From Candidatus Hydrogenedentota bacterium (GTDB taxonomy: Bacteria; Hydrogenedentota; Hydrogenedentia; Hydrogenedentales; SLHB01): a stretch of 8,512 bases of DNA. The notes beneath the pieces are model-generated. The model was given only the letters and a program-made list of their open reading frames with translations. It was not told the origin of the DNA and made no database searches. Positions 6,771 to 8,512 of this stretch are shown one piece after another. Location of the stretch: NCBI GenBank assembly GCA_007130675.1, contig SLSB01000612.1:1-8512 (forward strand). The letters are read 5' to 3'. Numbering within the stretch: the first letter of the stretch is position 1; each line of letters starts with the position of its first letter. A program made the translations under genes and the position numbers.

Positions 6771-6837
6771 GACTCTTCTACGATTACAACCTTTCCAGCA
6801 CGCAAAAAGGGCAGATCTCGCCCGCAGTCGAGGGCGT

Positions 6838-6867
6838 ATCGTAGCATACGACCACGCGCCAATGCAA
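6838..6867 (-). promoter_or_regulatory. Possible sigma70-type promoter for ffh
   Basis: On the minus strand TTGCAT (6867-6862) and TACGAT (6843-6838) are separated by 18 nt and would give a leader of about 60 nt before the ffh ATG. The matches to TTGACA and TATAAT are only three and four of six bases. The -10-like element lies inside an imperfect palindrome, CGTATCGTAGCATACG (6835-6850). Placement is reasonable, but the match is weak. Confidence 0.3.
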
Positions 6868-6871
6868 TTCT

Positions 6872-6893
6872 CGCGACTCAGGCGCGACTCAGG
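6872..6893. repeat. 11-bp perfect tandem direct repeat
   Basis: CGCGACTCAGG occurs twice back to back (6872-6882 and 6883-6893) with no mismatch, in the region between the divergent ffh and symporter genes. It lies upstream of the putative ffh -35 and upstream of the putative symporter promoter. It could be a recent slippage duplication or a paired, same-face binding site: 11 bp is close to one helical turn. Confidence 0.75.
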
Positions 6894-6923
6894 GGGGCTT
6901 GTTCGAAGATGACCGCGTGATTT

Positions 6924-6932
6924 TGCTATCGT
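6924..6932 (+). promoter_or_regulatory. Possible extended -10 element for the symporter
   Basis: TGCTATCGT fits the extended -10 form TGnTATnnT and would start transcription near 6939, about 45 nt before the symporter ATG. No good -35 lies at the usual distance: TTGTTC at 6899 is 22 nt away. Extended -10 promoters can lack one. The assignment is tentative. Confidence 0.25.
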
Positions 6933-6933
6933 T

Positions 6934-6952
6934 GCACGTGCGCAATGCATTG
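6934..6952. promoter_or_regulatory. Two adjacent perfect palindromes, possible operator
   Basis: GCACGTGC (6934-6941) and CAATGCATTG (6943-6952) are perfect palindromes of 8 and 10 bp separated by one base. They lie between the possible -10 and the ribosome site of the symporter, where a repressor would block transcription. No regulator gene is in the window, and I do not recognise the sites as those of a known family. Confidence 0.3.
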
Positions 6953-6983
6953 GGTGTTCGCGGGCGGAAGGAGAATCAACTCG

Positions 6984-8512
6984 ATGGGACAGCTCAACGG
7001 TCTTGATTGGGGCGTGATCGTTATCTATTTCGGGCTGGTTTTTGGCGTGGCGGCGTGGGCGGCGCTGACCAACCGTAAACAGCGCGACAATTCGGCGGGC
7101 TATTTCCTGGCGGGCCGCAACGTGGGCTGGTTCGTCATCGGCGCGTCGCTGTTTGCCTCGAACATCGGCTCGGAGCACCTCGTCGGCCTTGCGGGCGCTG
7201 GGGCGTCGACCGGGGTCGTGCTCGGCCAGTTCGAGGTGCAGGCTTCGTTGGTGCTCCTCGTCCTCGGCTGGCTCTTCGTTCCGTTTTACGTGAAAAGCGG
7301 CGTGTTTACGATGCCGGAGTTTCTCGAACGGCGCTATTCGCCCGCCGCGCGCTGGTATCTGGCCGTTGTGTCGATCATCGGTTATGTGCTGACCAAGATC
7401 TCGGTCACGATTTATGCCGGCGGTGTTGTGTTTACCGCGCTCATGGGCATCGAATTCTGGACGGGCGCGATCATCGTTGTGGTTGCCACCGGCATTTACA
7501 CGGTCTTCGGGGGCCTGCGGGCGGTGCTTTACACCGACATGCTCCAGGCGCTCGTGTTGATCGGCGGGTCGATCGCCGTGGCCATTATCGGGCTCCACGA
7601 GGTCGGCGGATGGGCCGTCCTGTATGAGGAAGCCGGCCCGAACATGATGAGCATGTGGAAACCGTTCAGTGATCCCGATTTCCCGTGGACGGCCGTCTTG
7701 CTCGGAGCGCCCATTTTGGGGCTGTGGTACTGGTGCACAGACCAATTCATCGTGCAGCGTGTATTGTCGGCAAGAAGCGAGGAAGACGCCCGCCGCGGCA
7801 CCATTTTCGCCGGGTTTCTCAAGCAATTGCCGCTGTTTATCTTCGTGATTCCCGGCATCATTGCGTTTGTGCTGGCGCAGCGGGGGGCTATCGAGCTGGC
7901 GCGCGCCGACGAAGCCCTGCCGGTGCTCATTGGACGTCTGCTGCCCGTCGGCGTCCGCGGGCTGGTCGTCGCGGGGTTGCTGGCGGCGCTCATGAGCTCG
8001 CTGTCGTCGGTATTCAACTCGTGCTCGACGCTGATCACGTGGGACGTCTACCGAAAGCTGCGCCCGGCCGCATCCGAACACCACTTGGTCGTGGTTGGGC
8101 AGATTTCGACGGTCGTCCTGGTCGTATTCGGTCTTGCGTGGATCCCGTTCATGCGGTTTATTTCGGGAGAACTCTACACCTACCTCCAGAGCGTGCAGGC
8201 GTACATCGCGCCGCCGATTACCGCCGTGTTCCTGGTGGGGATCTTCTGGAAACGGATGAACGCACACGGCGCGCTCGCCGCGCTGCTCACGGGCTTCGTG
8301 CTCGGGATGGGACGCCTTATCGCCGAACTCATGCGCGACAGACTCAGTGGATGGCTGTACACCTTCGCCACCATCCACTTTCTGCACTTCGCGCTGTTTT
8401 TGTTCCTGCTGTGCTGTGGGATTCTGGTCGTCGTCAGCTTGTTCACCCGCCCCGCGCCGGACAGCCAGCTCGCGGGCCTCACCTTCACCACCACCAAGGG
8501 CGTCGAACTCAA
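6984..8512 (+). CDS. Sodium/solute symporter, SGLT-like (probable Na+/sugar), 3' end cut by window edge
   Basis: An uninterrupted frame of 509 codons starts at ATG 6984 behind a strong GGAAGGAG site (6966-6973). It encodes a polytopic inner-membrane protein of the SSS family (LeuT fold). Family blocks resemble animal SGLT1 and Vibrio SGLT: FLAGRNVGWFVIGASLFASNIGSEH (41-65, given here in part), GWLFVPFYVKSGVFTMPEFLERRY (95-118), TVFGGLRAVLYTDMLQ (173-188), WYWCTDQFIVQRVL (248-261) and PPITAVFLVGIFWKR (410-424). Residues matching the Na2 sodium site are Ala58, Ile61, Ala335, Ser338 and Ser339. Residues matching the SGLT sugar site are Asn60, His65, Glu84, Tyr249, Trp250, Lys280 and Gln402. This supports Na+-coupled uptake of a hexose-like sugar rather than proline or pantothenate. 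These matches are from memory of the family, not an alignment. The last hydrophobic stretch seen is 463-487; the remaining C-terminal part is off the window. The gene is divergent from ffh. Confidence 0.92.
   Translation, partial: MGQLNGLDWGVIVIYFGLVFGVAAWAALTNRKQRDNSAGYFLAGRNVGWFVIGASLFASNIGSEHLVGLAGAGASTGVVLGQFEVQASLVLLVLGWLFVPFYVKSGVFTMPEFLERRYSPAARWYLAVVSIIGYVLTKISVTIYAGGVVFTALMGIEFWTGAIIVVVATGIYTVFGGLRAVLYTDMLQALVLIGGSIAVAIIGLHEVGGWAVLYEEAGPNMMSMWKPFSDPDFPWTAVLLGAPILGLWYWCTDQFIVQRVLSARSEEDARRGTIFAGFLKQLPLFIFVIPGIIAFVLAQRGAIELARADEALPVLIGRLLPVGVRGLVVAGLLAALMSSLSSVFNSCSTLITWDVYRKLRPAASEHHLVVVGQISTVVLVVFGLAWIPFMRFISGELYTYLQSVQAYIAPPITAVFLVGIFWKRMNAHGALAALLTGFVLGMGRLIAELMRDRLSGWLYTFATIHFLHFALFLFLLCCGILVVVSLFTRPAPDSQLAGLTFTTTKGVEL

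Noticed and set aside
6771..8387. Minus-strand open frame continuing upstream of ffh across the whole symporter gene
   Set aside because: Ffh similarity begins exactly at the ATG at 6770. The upstream translation is Arg/His/Asp/Gln-rich with no domain and lies antisense to a clear SSS transporter. It is a GC-rich codon shadow.
1..8512. Mobile element, CRISPR array, tRNA or SRP RNA gene
   Set aside because: I looked for regularly spaced repeats, transposase or integrase motifs, tRNA-like cloverleafs and an SRP RNA near ffh, and saw none. Gene order is that of a stable core operon.

Overview
This 8.5 kb GC-rich window is mostly a core translation and protein-targeting operon on the minus strand, read from about 6770 down to the left edge. 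A divergent sodium/sugar symporter on the plus strand runs off the right edge. In transcription order the minus-strand genes are ffh, rpsP, khpA, rimM, trmD, rplS and rnhB, then a TPR-repeat lipoprotein and the first 92 codons of a membrane-anchored protein that looks like an SGNH/GDSL-type hydrolase. I see no RNA genes, CRISPR arrays, insertion sequences, integrases or phage genes.

The organism cannot be fixed from this window. A lipobox protein, GC-rich codon use, strong Shine-Dalgarno sites and several GTG starts indicate a bacterium. An animal-SGLT-like sugar symporter beside housekeeping genes, a large TPR lipoprotein and an SGNH-like membrane protein would fit a Gram-negative environmental lineage of the PVC/FCB type or a neighbouring candidate phylum. 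That is a guess from style, not from a marker.

Layout. At 6984-8512 (+) lies the symporter, cut by the edge. At 6771-6983 is the divergent intergenic region, with weak promoter-like sites, an 11-bp tandem repeat and two adjacent perfect palindromes. From 6770 to 2987 (-) lie ffh-rpsP-khpA-rimM-trmD-rplS, tightly packed: rimM/trmD overlap by 11 nt and trmD/rplS by 4 nt (GTGA). At 2830-2986 a 157-nt gap holds two hairpins, one with a 19-bp imperfect stem. At 2829-353 (-) lie rnhB and the TPR lipoprotein, overlapping by 13 nt. At 277-1 (-) is the start of the SGNH-like protein.

How they work together. Ffh is the protein of the signal recognition particle and targets nascent membrane proteins. 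S16 and L19 are ribosomal proteins, RimM matures the 30S subunit near S16/S19, TrmD makes m1G37 in tRNA, and KhpA is a small KH RNA-binding protein. RNase HII removes ribonucleotides from DNA. The two genes after rnhB are envelope-type genes and look like an accessory attachment to the operon. I found no convincing undescribed system. The items most worth checking are the Lys-to-Gln change in the Ffh G4 motif, the long hairpin after rplS, the extended S16 tail, the TPR/SGNH pair, and the palindromes upstream of the symporter.
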